Source: Paenibacillus xylanexedens | GTDB taxonomy: Bacteria > Bacillota > Bacilli > Paenibacillales > Paenibacillaceae | Direction: 5' to 3' | Length of the DNA: 64,000 bases | Assembly: GCF_007680605.1 (NCBI RefSeq) | Contig: NZ_VEIO01000005.1 | Span: 124,001-188,000 of the forward strand | In this document: one piece after another, positions 16,527-27,000 of the stretch | How the letters are laid out: each line of letters begins with the position of its first letter | Numbering within the stretch: the stretch's first letter is position 1 | Notes under the pieces: model-generated | Databases searched by the model: none | Told to the model about the DNA's origin: nothing | What the model saw: the letters and a program-made list of their open reading frames with translations, nothing else | Position numbers and translations under genes: made by a program

Positions 16527-18254
16527 TTGGATATGGAACAGTTAAGCGCAGCAGCAGCCGAGACGTTGCAACAATGGTTGGAGGATGCTTCTATTGATGA
16601 AGCAACGAAACAGGAGCTTCGTGATCTAAAGGATCAACCCAAAGAGCTGGAGGAGCGCTTCTACAGAAACCTGGAGTTTGGTACAGGTGGATTGCGCGGT
16701 GTGATTGGTGCGGGTAGCAACCGGATGAACAAATATACGGTCGGTCGTGCAACACAAGGCTTTGCCCGTTATTTGCTGGAGCAACATGGAGACAAGGAAG
16801 GTAAACCTTCTGTTGTCATCGCACATGACTCCCGTCATTTCTCACCTGAATTCTCGCTGGATGCGGCGCTGGTGCTGGCGGCTAATGGTATCGTAGCCAA
16901 GTTGTATCCTTCCCTGCGCTCTACACCACAGTTGTCCTTCAGTGTGCGTCATCTGCAAGCGACAGGTGGTATCGTTGTAACAGCAAGCCATAACCCGCCG
17001 GAGTACAATGGATACAAAGTGTACAATCACGAAGGCGGGCAACTGGTACCACATGAAGCGGAGCAAGTGATTCAGTACATTCAAGAGGTGCCTTCTCTCG
17101 CAGATGTGAAAAAAATGACGCGCGAAGAAGCCGAAGCACAAGGTTTGCTGGTTTGGCTCGGTGAAGAAGACGATCAGGCATTCGTAGACACCGTGGCAAG
17201 CCGCAGTCTAAGCCGTGAGCTGATTCAATCCGGCATCGGCCGTGATTTCAAAATCGTATATACACCGCTACACGGTACAGGCAACCTTCCGGTTCGCCGC
17301 GTACTGGAGCAGATCGGATTCGAGCAATTATATATCGTTGCGGAGCAAGAGCAGCCGGATGCTGAATTTTCCACAGTGAAGTCCCCTAACCCGGAAGAGC
17401 GCGAAGCGTTCACGCTGGCAATGAAGCTGGGCGAATCCGTAGGCGCAGACATTCTGATCGGTACAGATCCGGATGCAGACCGTATGGGAGCTGTCGTGAA
17501 AGACAAGGATGGCAAATATTTCGTCTTGTCTGGTAACCAATCGGGTGCCATTATGGTACACTATCTGCTCAGTCGTCTCCAAGAGACAGGCGCTCTTCCA
17601 AGTAACGGTGCAGTAATCAAAACGATTGTAACGAGTGAGATGGGTGCAGTTATCGCTCAGCATTACGGTGCAGAAGTGATGAACACCCTGACGGGCTTTA
17701 AATATATCGGTGAAAAAATGAACCAGTTCGAAGCAACCGGAAGTCACACCTTCCTCTTCGGATATGAAGAGAGTTATGGCTACCTCTCCGGCAACTATGC
17801 CCGTGACAAGGACGCTGTTCTTGCCTCGATGTTAATTGCCGAAGCGGCTGCTTACTATAAGAGTCAAGGCAAAACACTCTACGATGTGTTGCAGGAGCTG
17901 TACAACCAGTTCGGATTCTTCCTGGAGAAACTGGAGTCTCGCACCCTGAAAGGCAAAGACGGAGTCGCACAGATTCAAGCGAAAATGACCGATTGGCGTT
18001 CTAACCCACCGAAGGAAGTTGCTGGCATCGCTGTACAGGAAGTGCTGGATTACTCCTTGGGTCTGGACGGTCTGCCGAAGGAGAACGTGCTGAAATTTAT
18101 TTTGGCGGATGGATCATGGTTCTGCCTGCGCCCTTCTGGTACAGAGCCGAAGATCAAAGTATACTTTGCTGTCCGCGGTGAGAGCTTGCAAGATGCAGAG
18201 AGCCAGATCGAACGTCTGGTTTCGGAAGTCATGTCGCGTGTAGACGCGCAATAA
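16527..18254 (+). CDS. pgcA: Phospho-sugar mutase (phosphoglucomutase/phosphomannomutase)
   Basis: An alpha-D-phosphohexomutase that interconverts hexose 1- and 6-phosphates, supplying glucose-1-phosphate or mannose-1-phosphate for cell-surface glycans. The phosphoserine loop TASHNPPEYNGYKVY, metal loop GTDPDADRMG, sugar-binding loop FGYEESYGYL and phosphate-binding loop RPSGTEPKIKVY are all present. At 575 residues it matches the long PgcA/YhxB class. The start may be TTG 16527 or ATG 16533; GGAAGGGG suits both. Location just before the cell-wall polymer genes suggests a supply role. Confidence 0.92.
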   Translation: MDMEQLSAAAAETLQQWLEDASIDEATKQELRDLKDQPKELEERFYRNLEFGTGGLRGVIGAGSNRMNKYTVGRATQGFARYLLEQHGDKEGKPSVVIAHDSRHFSPEFSLDAALVLAANGIVAKLYPSLRSTPQLSFSVRHLQATGGIVVTASHNPPEYNGYKVYNHEGGQLVPHEAEQVIQYIQEVPSLADVKKMTREEAEAQGLLVWLGEEDDQAFVDTVASRSLSRELIQSGIGRDFKIVYTPLHGTGNLPVRRVLEQIGFEQLYIVAEQEQPDAEFSTVKSPNPEEREAFTLAMKLGESVGADILIGTDPDADRMGAVVKDKDGKYFVLSGNQSGAIMVHYLLSRLQETGALPSNGAVIKTIVTSEMGAVIAQHYGAEVMNTLTGFKYIGEKMNQFEATGSHTFLFGYEESYGYLSGNYARDKDAVLASMLIAEAAAYYKSQGKTLYDVLQELYNQFGFFLEKLESRTLKGKDGVAQIQAKMTDWRSNPPKEVAGIAVQEVLDYSLGLDGLPKENVLKFILADGSWFCLRPSGTEPKIKVYFAVRGESLQDAESQIERLVSEVMSRVDAQ

Positions 18255-18288
18255 AACAAATGGTACTGTAAGAAAAAGATGCAGAAGG

Positions 18289-18327
18289 CCTCTCCGCACC
18301 GTAAGGTTGGTTGGCGGAGGGGTTTTT
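18289..18327 (+). terminator. Terminator downstream of the phospho-sugar mutase
   Basis: 9-bp stem CCTCTCCGC / GCGGAGGGG with a 16-nt loop followed by TTTTT. Confidence 0.85.
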
Positions 18328-18445
18328 CTTTGAAATAAAATGGATCGTGTGCTGGCATATTAGAGGGCATGTTAACACATGCTGAACGTAACAATTTTAA
18401 GAGCAGAACGGGCATTTGGTTCCAACAACTGAGGAGGTACACGTA

Positions 18446-20467
18446 GTGCGTCAAAAATGGCTTTATTGGAATAACGCTTCCCGGAAGTGGTTGTGGCTCA
18501 TCGTTATTATTGGTTTGGTGGCATCCATTCCGGTTATCCGTGATCGGGTGCAAACAGAATCTTCTGCGAACAAAGTAGAACTGGTCTTCAACTACCGAGG
18601 GCTACTGGATATTTCCGCGTATCAGGCTCACCCGCAAGATTTTATGGATGAACAAATGACACGTCTGAAAGACGCTGGTGTGACAACGATGGCTGTGTTT
18701 GAGAGTACGCTGGATGAACTCAAAAAAACGCGCCGCTTGATGGTTTACTCAGGTCAGGATCTTGCGAATATGACCAAAGAAGTGATTCCTTCCAACGCGA
18801 ACTATACCTATGTATTGTTCACATCTGAAGAGAATGCACAGACCTATACCCCTATTATTGAACAAACGTTCGCTGAGCGTCAGATCCCGGTTCAACCATG
18901 GGAGTATGAAGGTCGCAGCGGCTTAATATTGCAGACACCGCCGGAGAATGCCAACATGCAGCCGATGCAGCCTGACCCGGTTGCGGTGAACATGCTGCGT
19001 GATAAAGGTTTTCATATTTTACCCCGTATCTCCGACACGGTACCTTACAACCAACAATCGATGGAACGTTTGCTAACCTTCTTCGAAGAGAATGGCGTAA
19101 CACGTATCCTGTTTGATGGGGATGCAGTGAAAGGGTACAATGATAATGCAGAGATGAAAAGTCTGGATCAGTTTGCTCAGCTCCTGAACAAACATCATAT
19201 TGGTCTGGCGGCGATTGAAAATCTGAAGAAGCCGCAGGCAGGATTCCAGACGCTGGCTTACAAAATCGATTACAACGTCACTCGTCTTTACTCACTAAGC
19301 GATTCCGATGCGAATCTGAAAGAAGATACCATTGCCGACCGTTTTGTATTGGCAACCAAGGACCGTAATATTCGCATGATTTATATGAACGCTTCACCGA
19401 GCCGGAACACGGCCAAAGCTGAGATTACAGACCCGATTGAAAATCTGATCAAAAGTTTGGGTGAGCCAGGACATGCGGTTGAACGTATGGCCAAACACGG
19501 CTTTGAGCTTGGACAAGCTGAAGCATTCACTGTGAAAGATTCGTCTATTCAACGGTATGCGAAGCTGATCGCTCTCATCGGAGCAATCGCTTTGATCACG
19601 CTAATGGTTTCATATTTTGCACCAGTATTCACCATTGCAGTGTTCCTTCTTGGACTAGTAGGAAGCGCGGGTCTGTTCCTGTTGAAACCTACATTGCTGG
19701 AGCAAGGAATCGCCTTGCTGGCGGCCATTTCCGCACCAACCATTGCGATGGTATTGGCTGTTCGTACAGTGAATGCAACACAACTGCGTCAACCGGATGC
19801 CCCTGCGGGTCGTCGTTTGGCACAGACCCTTGTTTTATATGTAAGAACATCGATCATTTCGTTCGTAGCTGTACCTTTTGTGATCGCATTATTGAATAGC
19901 ATTACGTACAGCCTGGTTATTAACCAGTTCCGTGGGGTCAGCTTGTTGCACTTCGCTCCGATTGGTCTGGTTGCGGTCTATATTATATTCTATCGCGGTT
20001 CCGGTTCAATCTCTGTGAAACAAGTGAAAGACATGCTTCGTATGCCAATCAATATTTTGATGGTTGTACTGGCGCTTGTTGCCGCTGCTGTTGGATATTA
20101 TTATTTGAGCCGTACAGGTAACGCTGGTTCTGTCACACCATTTGAGATGTTCCTGCGTACCACACTGGAAGATACGTTTGGCGTACGGCCTAGATTCAAA
20201 GAATTTGTACTGGGACACCCGCTGTTTATCGTTGGCGTGTTCGCCGCTTTAAAATACCGTAAAGTGATTTTTGCGCTAATCATCGCCACGATGGGTCAAT
20301 TGTCTATGGTAGATACGTTTGCGCATATTCATACACCAGCCGTACTGTCACTGATTCGTGGGGTGATGGGACTCGGACTTGGCTTGATCTTTGGTATCAT
20401 TGCTGTGGGTGTGTGGCAAGTCGCGGAAGGATGTTGGAAAAAATGGTCACCACTTCTAAAAAGTTAG
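18446..20467 (+). CDS. DUF5693 family polytopic membrane protein
   Basis: A 673-residue protein with one N-terminal membrane helix (about residues 13-30), a soluble extracytoplasmic region of about 350 residues, then about eight or nine predicted membrane helices to the C-terminus. It fits DUF5693, a family of unknown biochemistry commonly found beside csaB. The soluble part looks like a divergent TIM-barrel-like or polysaccharide-deacetylase-like fold, which is inference. Start GTG 18446 has GAGGAGG 8 nt upstream. Its end overlaps csaB by 25 bp. A role in export or modification of the lipid-linked wall polymer would suit the context but is unproven. Confidence 0.78.
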   Translation: MRQKWLYWNNASRKWLWLIVIIGLVASIPVIRDRVQTESSANKVELVFNYRGLLDISAYQAHPQDFMDEQMTRLKDAGVTTMAVFESTLDELKKTRRLMVYSGQDLANMTKEVIPSNANYTYVLFTSEENAQTYTPIIEQTFAERQIPVQPWEYEGRSGLILQTPPENANMQPMQPDPVAVNMLRDKGFHILPRISDTVPYNQQSMERLLTFFEENGVTRILFDGDAVKGYNDNAEMKSLDQFAQLLNKHHIGLAAIENLKKPQAGFQTLAYKIDYNVTRLYSLSDSDANLKEDTIADRFVLATKDRNIRMIYMNASPSRNTAKAEITDPIENLIKSLGEPGHAVERMAKHGFELGQAEAFTVKDSSIQRYAKLIALIGAIALITLMVSYFAPVFTIAVFLLGLVGSAGLFLLKPTLLEQGIALLAAISAPTIAMVLAVRTVNATQLRQPDAPAGRRLAQTLVLYVRTSIISFVAVPFVIALLNSITYSLVINQFRGVSLLHFAPIGLVAVYIIFYRGSGSISVKQVKDMLRMPINILMVVLALVAAAVGYYYLSRTGNAGSVTPFEMFLRTTLEDTFGVRPRFKEFVLGHPLFIVGVFAALKYRKVIFALIIATMGQLSMVDTFAHIHTPAVLSLIRGVMGLGLGLIFGIIAVGVWQVAEGCWKKWSPLLKS

Positions 20468-21600
20468 TCATCTCAGGGTACTATGGATTCCGCAACAGCG
20501 GAGATGAAGCAGTGCTGAAATCCATTCTGACTGCCCTCCAGGAAGAGAGCCAGCGGTCCAATGTTACCATTGAACCGATTGTGCTCTCCATTGATCCGGA
20601 GTGGACAACCTCGATGTATGGCGTCCGTGCTGTACATCGTATGAAGCTGAAGGAAGTTCGTGAGGCGCTTAAGGAAAGTGATGGACTCATCAGTGGCGGC
20701 GGAAGTCTGTTGCAGGATGCGACGGGACTGAAGTCCATTCCTTATTATTTGGGTGTGATCAAGCTGGCTCAGTGGTTGAAAAAGCCTACATTTATTTATG
20801 CGCAGGGTATTGGCCCTGTTCACCGTAAAATCTTTAACCCGATGATCAAATCGGTATTTAAATCCTGTACCTATGTATCGGTTCGAGACGAGCAATCCGC
20901 AGATTATCTGCGTCGTCTTGGACTAAAGTGGAATCAGATTCATGTCGTGCCTGACCCAGTGATGGGGTTACCTTTGCCGGATACAGCATCACCGGTTCGG
21001 GAAGAAGCAGACACTTCCATTGCGGAGGGACAATCAGATCACGCCAAACTGCCGGTGATCGGTGTGTCTGTTCGGTTCTGGGAATCGGATCGCAAGGAAC
21101 TGACCGCCATTGCGGCCGGATTGAAGAAGTTGGTTGCGAAGAAGGCTGTGCATCTGCGCTTTATGCCGTTTCATCTGCCCGATGACGTGCAAGCATCCCG
21201 GTTTATTATGGAAATGCTCGGAGATGTGACAGTTAAAGGTAGCGAAATTAGCATTACGGAGGATGTGACTGATCCTCAACAAATGCTGGAGGAAGTCAGT
21301 CGCTGTGATCTGATGATCGGTATGCGTCTGCATAGTTTGATCTACGCGGCTTCACAGTATGTTCCGCCTGTTGGTATCTCGTATGATCCCAAAATCGATC
21401 AGTTCCTGCTTCGATTGGAAAGCGAGCCTGCAGGCAATACCAGTTCACTGGATGGGGATAAATTTGCAGAAACGGTTGCTGGATTGCTGGAACAGCGTTC
21501 ACAATGGTTGAAGCAACATGAAGATCGTATTACTGCATTGAAGCAGGAGGCCGTAGAGCCTGCCAAGCAAATTATTACCTATTTAGGCCGCAAAGGATGA
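20443..21600 (+). CDS. csaB: Polysaccharide pyruvyl transferase CsaB
   Basis: CsaB adds a pyruvate ketal from PEP to N-acetylmannosamine of the secondary cell wall polymer, creating the ligand recognised by SLH domains. The N-terminus KLVISGYYGFRNSGDEAVL, SGGGSLLQDATG, FIYAQGIGPV and IGMRLHSLIYA are family signatures. The frame opens earlier, but ATG 20443 gives the usual N-terminus (385 residues). It overlaps the DUF5693 gene and is followed by tagA after 7 bp, so the three form one operon. Confidence 0.94.
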   Translation: MVTTSKKLVISGYYGFRNSGDEAVLKSILTALQEESQRSNVTIEPIVLSIDPEWTTSMYGVRAVHRMKLKEVREALKESDGLISGGGSLLQDATGLKSIPYYLGVIKLAQWLKKPTFIYAQGIGPVHRKIFNPMIKSVFKSCTYVSVRDEQSADYLRRLGLKWNQIHVVPDPVMGLPLPDTASPVREEADTSIAEGQSDHAKLPVIGVSVRFWESDRKELTAIAAGLKKLVAKKAVHLRFMPFHLPDDVQASRFIMEMLGDVTVKGSEISITEDVTDPQQMLEEVSRCDLMIGMRLHSLIYAASQYVPPVGISYDPKIDQFLLRLESEPAGNTSSLDGDKFAETVAGLLEQRSQWLKQHEDRITALKQEAVEPAKQIITYLGRKG

Positions 21601-21607
21601 GATAACA

Positions 21608-22366
21608 ATGAGTCAGACCGGATCTATTCCTACCGTTTCCATCTATGGTATCCCCTTTTCCAAACTAACGATGAAAGAAACGGTACAGGTGCTTGAAGAA
21701 GCCGTATTGTCGAAACAGCCGCATCAAGTGATTACGGCTAATCCAATTATGGTCATGGCTGCGCTGGAGAATCCCGCAATCATGAAAGTGATGAAGGATG
21801 CGGAGATGATTGTTCCGGACGGAACCGGCGTCGTATGGGCTGCGGGCTACTGCGGTGATCCTGTAGCAGAACGAGTGCCGGGCTTTGAACTTTTACATGA
21901 ATTGTTGCGGGTTGGAGAAAACTATCGGTGGGGCGTGTATTTGCTCGGTTCGACTCCTGAGGTGATTCAAAAAACGGCAGTTCGGTTACAACAGCAGTAT
22001 CCGGCTATTCGTATTGTGGGTTATCGCGACGGTTTCTTCGGTTCGGCTGAGGATGAGCAGGTTGTGGCTTCAATTCGGCAGGCTACACCTGATCTGTTAT
22101 TCGTCGCTCGCGGAGCGGATACCCAAGAACCCTGGATTCACAAACATAAGCATGCGCTGCAAGTTCCTGTCATGATGGGGGTTGGCGGCAGCTTTGATGT
22201 GATCTCGGGCAAAAGCAAAAGGGCGCCTAAACTGTTCCAAAAGTTAAGACTGGAATGGTTCTATCGTTTGCTTCGTGAACCTAGCCGCGCTGGACGGATG
22301 CTTGCGCTCCCGAAATTCGCAGTGAAAGTGATGCGGGACAAAGAAAACGTGACAAAAGCCCGTTAA
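21608..22366 (+). CDS. tagA: WecG/TagA/CpsF family N-acetylmannosaminyltransferase
   Basis: TagA-family enzymes transfer ManNAc from UDP-ManNAc to undecaprenyl-PP-GlcNAc. Signatures are ITANPIMVMAAL, VPDGTGVVWA (with the catalytic-type Asp), RVPGFELLHEL, GVGGSFDVISGKSKRAP and LEWFYRLLREPSRAGRM. The length of 252 residues is standard. In Paenibacillus alvei a TagA-type enzyme supplies the lipid-linked disaccharide that CsaB pyruvylates; the gene order here fits the same pathway. Confidence 0.92.
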   Translation: MSQTGSIPTVSIYGIPFSKLTMKETVQVLEEAVLSKQPHQVITANPIMVMAALENPAIMKVMKDAEMIVPDGTGVVWAAGYCGDPVAERVPGFELLHELLRVGENYRWGVYLLGSTPEVIQKTAVRLQQQYPAIRIVGYRDGFFGSAEDEQVVASIRQATPDLLFVARGADTQEPWIHKHKHALQVPVMMGVGGSFDVISGKSKRAPKLFQKLRLEWFYRLLREPSRAGRMLALPKFAVKVMRDKENVTKAR

Positions 22367-22486
22367 AAACAGGTAATTACGAGATAAATGCTTGTTTTTG
22401 CTAGAAATTGAGGATAGCTTTTCAGAAATGATCAGCGTATAATTCATTCCGGCACATACGTGTGTCACTCAAATGAAAAAAAGCTC

Positions 22487-22638
22487 TATTGCACTACGCA
22501 CTCCGATGTCAGAATAATCTTTTGATCGCCCTTATCCCCAAATTTCTAATTATCCTTGTTCAAGGATGAAATTCGTTGATAAATGCGAACGCTTCGCTTC
22601 TCTAGATTATTTCTGCCCTCTCCGTTAAAAGTGCAATA
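22487..22638 (-). repeat. Structured intergenic repeat, copy 3 (reverse orientation)
   Basis: Read on the minus strand it shows TATTGCAC, CGGAGAGGGCAGA, AGCGAAGCGTTCGC, a long stem, GGGCGATC and CGGAGTGC, ending GTGCAATA. The central stem pairs TTATCAACGAATTTC with GAAATTTGGGGATAA (plus strand 22532-22582) around ATCCTTG/CAAGGAT. The ends pair perfectly over 8 bp (TATTGCAC/GTGCAATA). It lacks the AGCTTTCT hairpin of copies 1 and 2. It takes up much of the 380-bp tagA-tagO gap; nothing else is recognised there. Confidence 0.83.
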
Positions 22639-22746
22639 ATTCATTTTCATCAAAAGTGAAAAACAATGTTTCTTTATATATAGAAAAAGAGATCAGGGGA
22701 TTTATAATTTTTCTGCAGGTATTATAATTGGGGGTCGAATGTTCAA

Positions 22747-23874
22747 ATGGTAGCGATCTTTATCATTGGATTTCTGGTGTCAATGGGACTTGCTTTAGCT
22801 CTTACACCGCTTGTTAAAAAGTTCGCAGTCCGCATCGGTGCAATGGATACACCGAATGCACGTAAAGTGCATACACGTATTATGCCGCGTCTTGGTGGAT
22901 TGGGTATTTTTCTGGCATTTATTATTACGGTTGCGGCACTGCTTCCGTTCGTCTCTGCTTGGTTTACGACGCGGGATATGAGTTTTGTCAGTGCATTTCT
23001 GGTCGGGGGCTCCATCATTGTGTTGATTGGTGCACTTGATGACCGTTTTGAACTGTCTGCCAAAGTGAAACTGCTCGGACAGATCGTGGCTGCGTCGGTT
23101 GTTGTATTTGGATTTAACATCCGTGTAGATTTCGTGAACATTCCGTTTCAGGATGCGTATTCTTCACTCGAAACGTGGGTGTCCATTCCGCTGACGATTT
23201 TGTGGATTGTTGGTGTGACGAACGCAATTAACTTGATTGACGGACTGGATGGTCTCGCTGCCGGTGTATCGGGTATTGCCATTGGAACCATAGCGGTGAT
23301 GTCTTTCCTGATGGGTAATACGATGATTGCCCTGATGTGTCTTGTATTGCTCGGTAGCATTATCGGATTCCTGTTCTTTAACTTCCATCCAGCGAAAATA
23401 TTCATGGGAGATACCGGTTCGCTATTTCTTGGCTTCTCCCTGGCGATGCTTTCGATGCTCGGATTTAAACAGATTGCAGTCGTGTCCTTCATTACACCGC
23501 TGATTATTATCGGTGTACCGCTCTCGGATACATTGTTCGCGATTATTCGCCGTGCGGTGCAACGGAAACCGATCTTCTCACCGGATAAAGGTCACCTGCA
23601 TCACTGCTTGCGTGAACTTGGATTCAGCCATCGTCAGACCGTACTGATTATCTATGGTATTGCCGCGTTCTTCGGTGTGCTGGCTATTATCCAGTCTTCG
23701 GCTGCGATGTTTGAAGCTAACTGGGTAACCTTTGTCGTGATCTGCATCATGATGTTCTTCCTGCAAGTAGGGGCAGAAGTCATCGGACTTGTAAGTAAAA
23801 CGAGAAAACCAGTGATTAACTTCCTGATGCGTATGCGCGTGAAGCTTAATCCACAGACCCGTTCGAAATCCTAA
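22747..23874 (+). CDS. tagO: Undecaprenyl-phosphate N-acetylglucosamine-1-phosphate transferase
   Basis: A polytopic (about 10-11 helices) WecA/TagO/MraY-superfamily enzyme that starts wall-polymer synthesis by transferring GlcNAc-1-P to undecaprenyl phosphate. Diagnostic motifs are PNARKVHTRIMPRLGGLGI, GALDDRF, the Asp-rich NLIDGLDGLAAGVSGI, NFHPAKIFMGDTGSLFLGF and the His-rich SPDKGHLHHCLRELGFSH. At 375 residues it is normal. With tagA and csaB it makes a full set for a pyruvylated GlcNAc-ManNAc polymer. ATG 22747 is preceded by GGGGGT at 11 nt. Confidence 0.93.
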   Translation: MVAIFIIGFLVSMGLALALTPLVKKFAVRIGAMDTPNARKVHTRIMPRLGGLGIFLAFIITVAALLPFVSAWFTTRDMSFVSAFLVGGSIIVLIGALDDRFELSAKVKLLGQIVAASVVVFGFNIRVDFVNIPFQDAYSSLETWVSIPLTILWIVGVTNAINLIDGLDGLAAGVSGIAIGTIAVMSFLMGNTMIALMCLVLLGSIIGFLFFNFHPAKIFMGDTGSLFLGFSLAMLSMLGFKQIAVVSFITPLIIIGVPLSDTLFAIIRRAVQRKPIFSPDKGHLHHCLRELGFSHRQTVLIIYGIAAFFGVLAIIQSSAAMFEANWVTFVVICIMMFFLQVGAEVIGLVSKTRKPVINFLMRMRVKLNPQTRSKS

Positions 23875-23925
23875 AAAATTATTTCGTTTCCTGCTATCGT
23901 TCAATATTCTAATATTAGACCCTTG

Positions 23926-23953
23926 CCTTATCCCGATTGGGATAAGGTTTTTT
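23926..23953 (+). terminator. Terminator downstream of tagO
   Basis: Perfect 9-bp stem CCTTATCCC / GGGATAAGG, loop GATT, followed by TTTTTT. Confidence 0.92.
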
Positions 23954-24041
23954 GTTTTTTTTGAGATTTTTACTAAATAATTGGAACCTTTTTGCCGATA
24001 AATATTGGTAACTGACTTAAAAAGAGGAGAGATGATACGTA

Positions 24042-27000
24042 ATGCAACAAAAGAAACGGCCGTTGATTTGGATCATGTTGGTCACCATGGTGCTCTCGTT
24101 GTTCCCACAAGGTCTATTCGGTGGGTCCGTTGCTTCGGCTGCCAACGCACTGACTACCTACTTTACACCAGATAATACTGTGATTAGCAAAACAGCGGAT
24201 CTAAACATTGAAGACTCAGACAATACAAGATTCTTGACTCGGGATCGAGCTTATCAGACGACTCAAGGAACACTTACGATAACAGGTGCTTACGCCTTCG
24301 TATCCAAAGATACGATGCGCGTCAAAGTCGAGCAATTGAACTCGGTTAGTGCAGGAGATGGGAAAACAAAATGGGTGCCGGATGCTACCCGTTCTAATAC
24401 TACTGCAGTAACAGCTAGTACAAGCGGAAACAACAACTTTACGGCAAATAATATCACCTTGTTCTCCGGTTTTAACCGGATTACCTTCACGGGTACTCAA
24501 GGATCAGTAGAACGTTCAGATACGTTTTATGTGTTATATGACCAGGTTCCTTTTATTCAGGACTTCAAAATCTTTACGGACCCAAGTAGTGGCTCCAATA
24601 CGTCTTACGGTCTGAACGAAGGGGCAGAGACGGTAGTTAATACGCAGTTCGTATCCGTACAAGGTAAAGTGCAGAATGCAACGAAGGTAACCGTTTCACT
24701 GAATGATGGAGAAGAACTAGATTCCTCATTGCTACCTAATGGAACATTTTTCACGCCGCAGTTGAAACTGACTGCTGGTCTGAATAATTTGAAATTCAAA
24801 ATTGCCAATGGCTCGGACTCTATCCTTACCGAACGTGCAGTTTATTATTATGATAAGGATCAGCCGTTCTCCAAGCTGAATATTATGCTGACGGCCGGGG
24901 CAGATACCGAAAGCAATTCGGTGCTGAATAACGTCCCGACTTATGGTACAGTAGCAGCAACTGATGCTAAGCTTCAAGTTCAGTTGGTATTGCCTTATTC
25001 AGCGAGCGCTACTTCGTTTGAAACTTCAGGTACTCTCACAGTAAATGGAACAACGATGACAAAGGGGGCAGTTAAAGAAACCGTTATCCCTGGTCCTGAC
25101 GGTTCCACGCCTGAATATCGGATCGTAGAGTTCACAACAACGGACGCATATCCTTTACAGACCACAACGACTCCAGCCGGAGTTGCGAAAAATCAAACCG
25201 CTACCGTTGTTGTCGGACACGGGACGTTTAGTTCCGGTTATACAGCGAAGTTTATTTACGCTCCAGGTATCAAGACCATTACGAATATGTACTACCTGCC
25301 AGATTACAATGGCGGGGCTGTGACGAATAAAGTTTCATTGAATAATGCTCAGATTGCCACAGCAGATTTCTACATTTTGGTGGAGTCTAGCCAAGCTATT
25401 GCAGGCGAAATGGTAAAAGGTGAGTACCTGCCAACCGGAACAACCAAGCTGACGATTGAAGGGGCACCAACGGGAACGAATGTACCTACCGGTCTATCGA
25501 ATAATCAAGCGGTCTACTTGGTAAAAAATGTGGCTAATGGCACGCAGAAAATTCGTTTCTATTACGGAAACCCTGATCCACATTACGATGTTACCGTATC
25601 GTATGCTTCCAAAAGCTATATTTACGTAGCTAATCTGTATGACGGACAGAACTATAATTTCAATTCAAAAACATCTCATTCCTTAATGGTCAATGGTGAG
25701 TTTATTGGATTTAGTACGCTGGATTTTCCATTTACAAGTCAGCTTTTAGTCAATGGGGTAGTAAGAACGCCCACTGGTTTTACGTCGGTAGCTGCCAATA
25801 AAGGCAAGTTCTCTTTTGAACTATTCATTGGCGAAAAATCTCCAGGTGTTCCAGGTGAACTGGTATATGGAGAGAATACCATTACAATTAAAGGCACGGA
25901 CAAGGACGGCGCAGGCAAGACGAAAGTGATTGAGAAAACATTAAGAATCTATATCTCGGACAGCAACGTGTCCAATATTGATCGATTCATGCCGGTCCCT
26001 GTTCCAACCGATGGTCGTGTCGAATTTCTCGAGAAAGATGTAAGTCTGTATACTCCTGAACAGATGGCCAACATCTTTAAAGTCACGCCAGACTTTATCA
26101 TTCGTGATGGTAAGTATGTAACGAGCAAAGATAGATATGATTTGGTTTATAAGGGCGGCGGAGCATCCATTGCCAACCTGTATTCGGGTTCCAATCTGAT
26201 CTATAACTATTCGATTCCAGCAGAGGACACCAGTGACTCCATTTTACCAACCAAGGACGGTCATTTTGCTGATGTTACCGGGAATCAGGATGAGTTTATG
26301 ATCCGTATTCGCAACTATATCTTTGATGCACCAGGAAGCCATGTGTACACATTAGAGCTGATCAACAGCACGGGAGCAAGAACGACACAACGCTTGGAGA
26401 TCGTACGAGAACCATCTTCATATCGTATCCTGTCCCCTGTAGCTACAGTAGGACAACAGATTGTCGTTAACAAAAACTATGTTCACTTTGATATTGAAGC
26501 AGAAGGTGCAACACAGGTGCTGATTGGTAAGGAAGAGGCTGTTAAACGTCCAGATATGGATAACCGTTTTGTTCTGGATTATGTAGGATTATCTCCGGAT
26601 AAGAACAATGCCATCAAAATCCAGATTACACGGGATGGCGGCAAAATTAACGATACGGTTAACGTATTCTATACAAGCACCGTTGGTGTAGATGCACAGT
26701 ATATGGCCCCGAAAGTGGCGAACAAATATTCTGCTTTTAATAAGAAGCTCGAATTGTCGTTCCCGAAAGGAACCATTCTGCAATCCGCTTCCAAATCAAG
26801 CAGTGGCGTAATCAAGTTCTACCCGGATAACAAAATTCTGTTTGGTATTGCTGATCCGAAGGACGGCGTATTGGAACGGAAAAATGATTACGGCTTTAAT
26901 ATTGGACAGGCAGACCCACGCAGTACTGGAGGTTTGTCACCAATCACGGTTCCGACGATTTTGACAGAGATGTTTAACTCTAACCTGACGACAAGTAACT

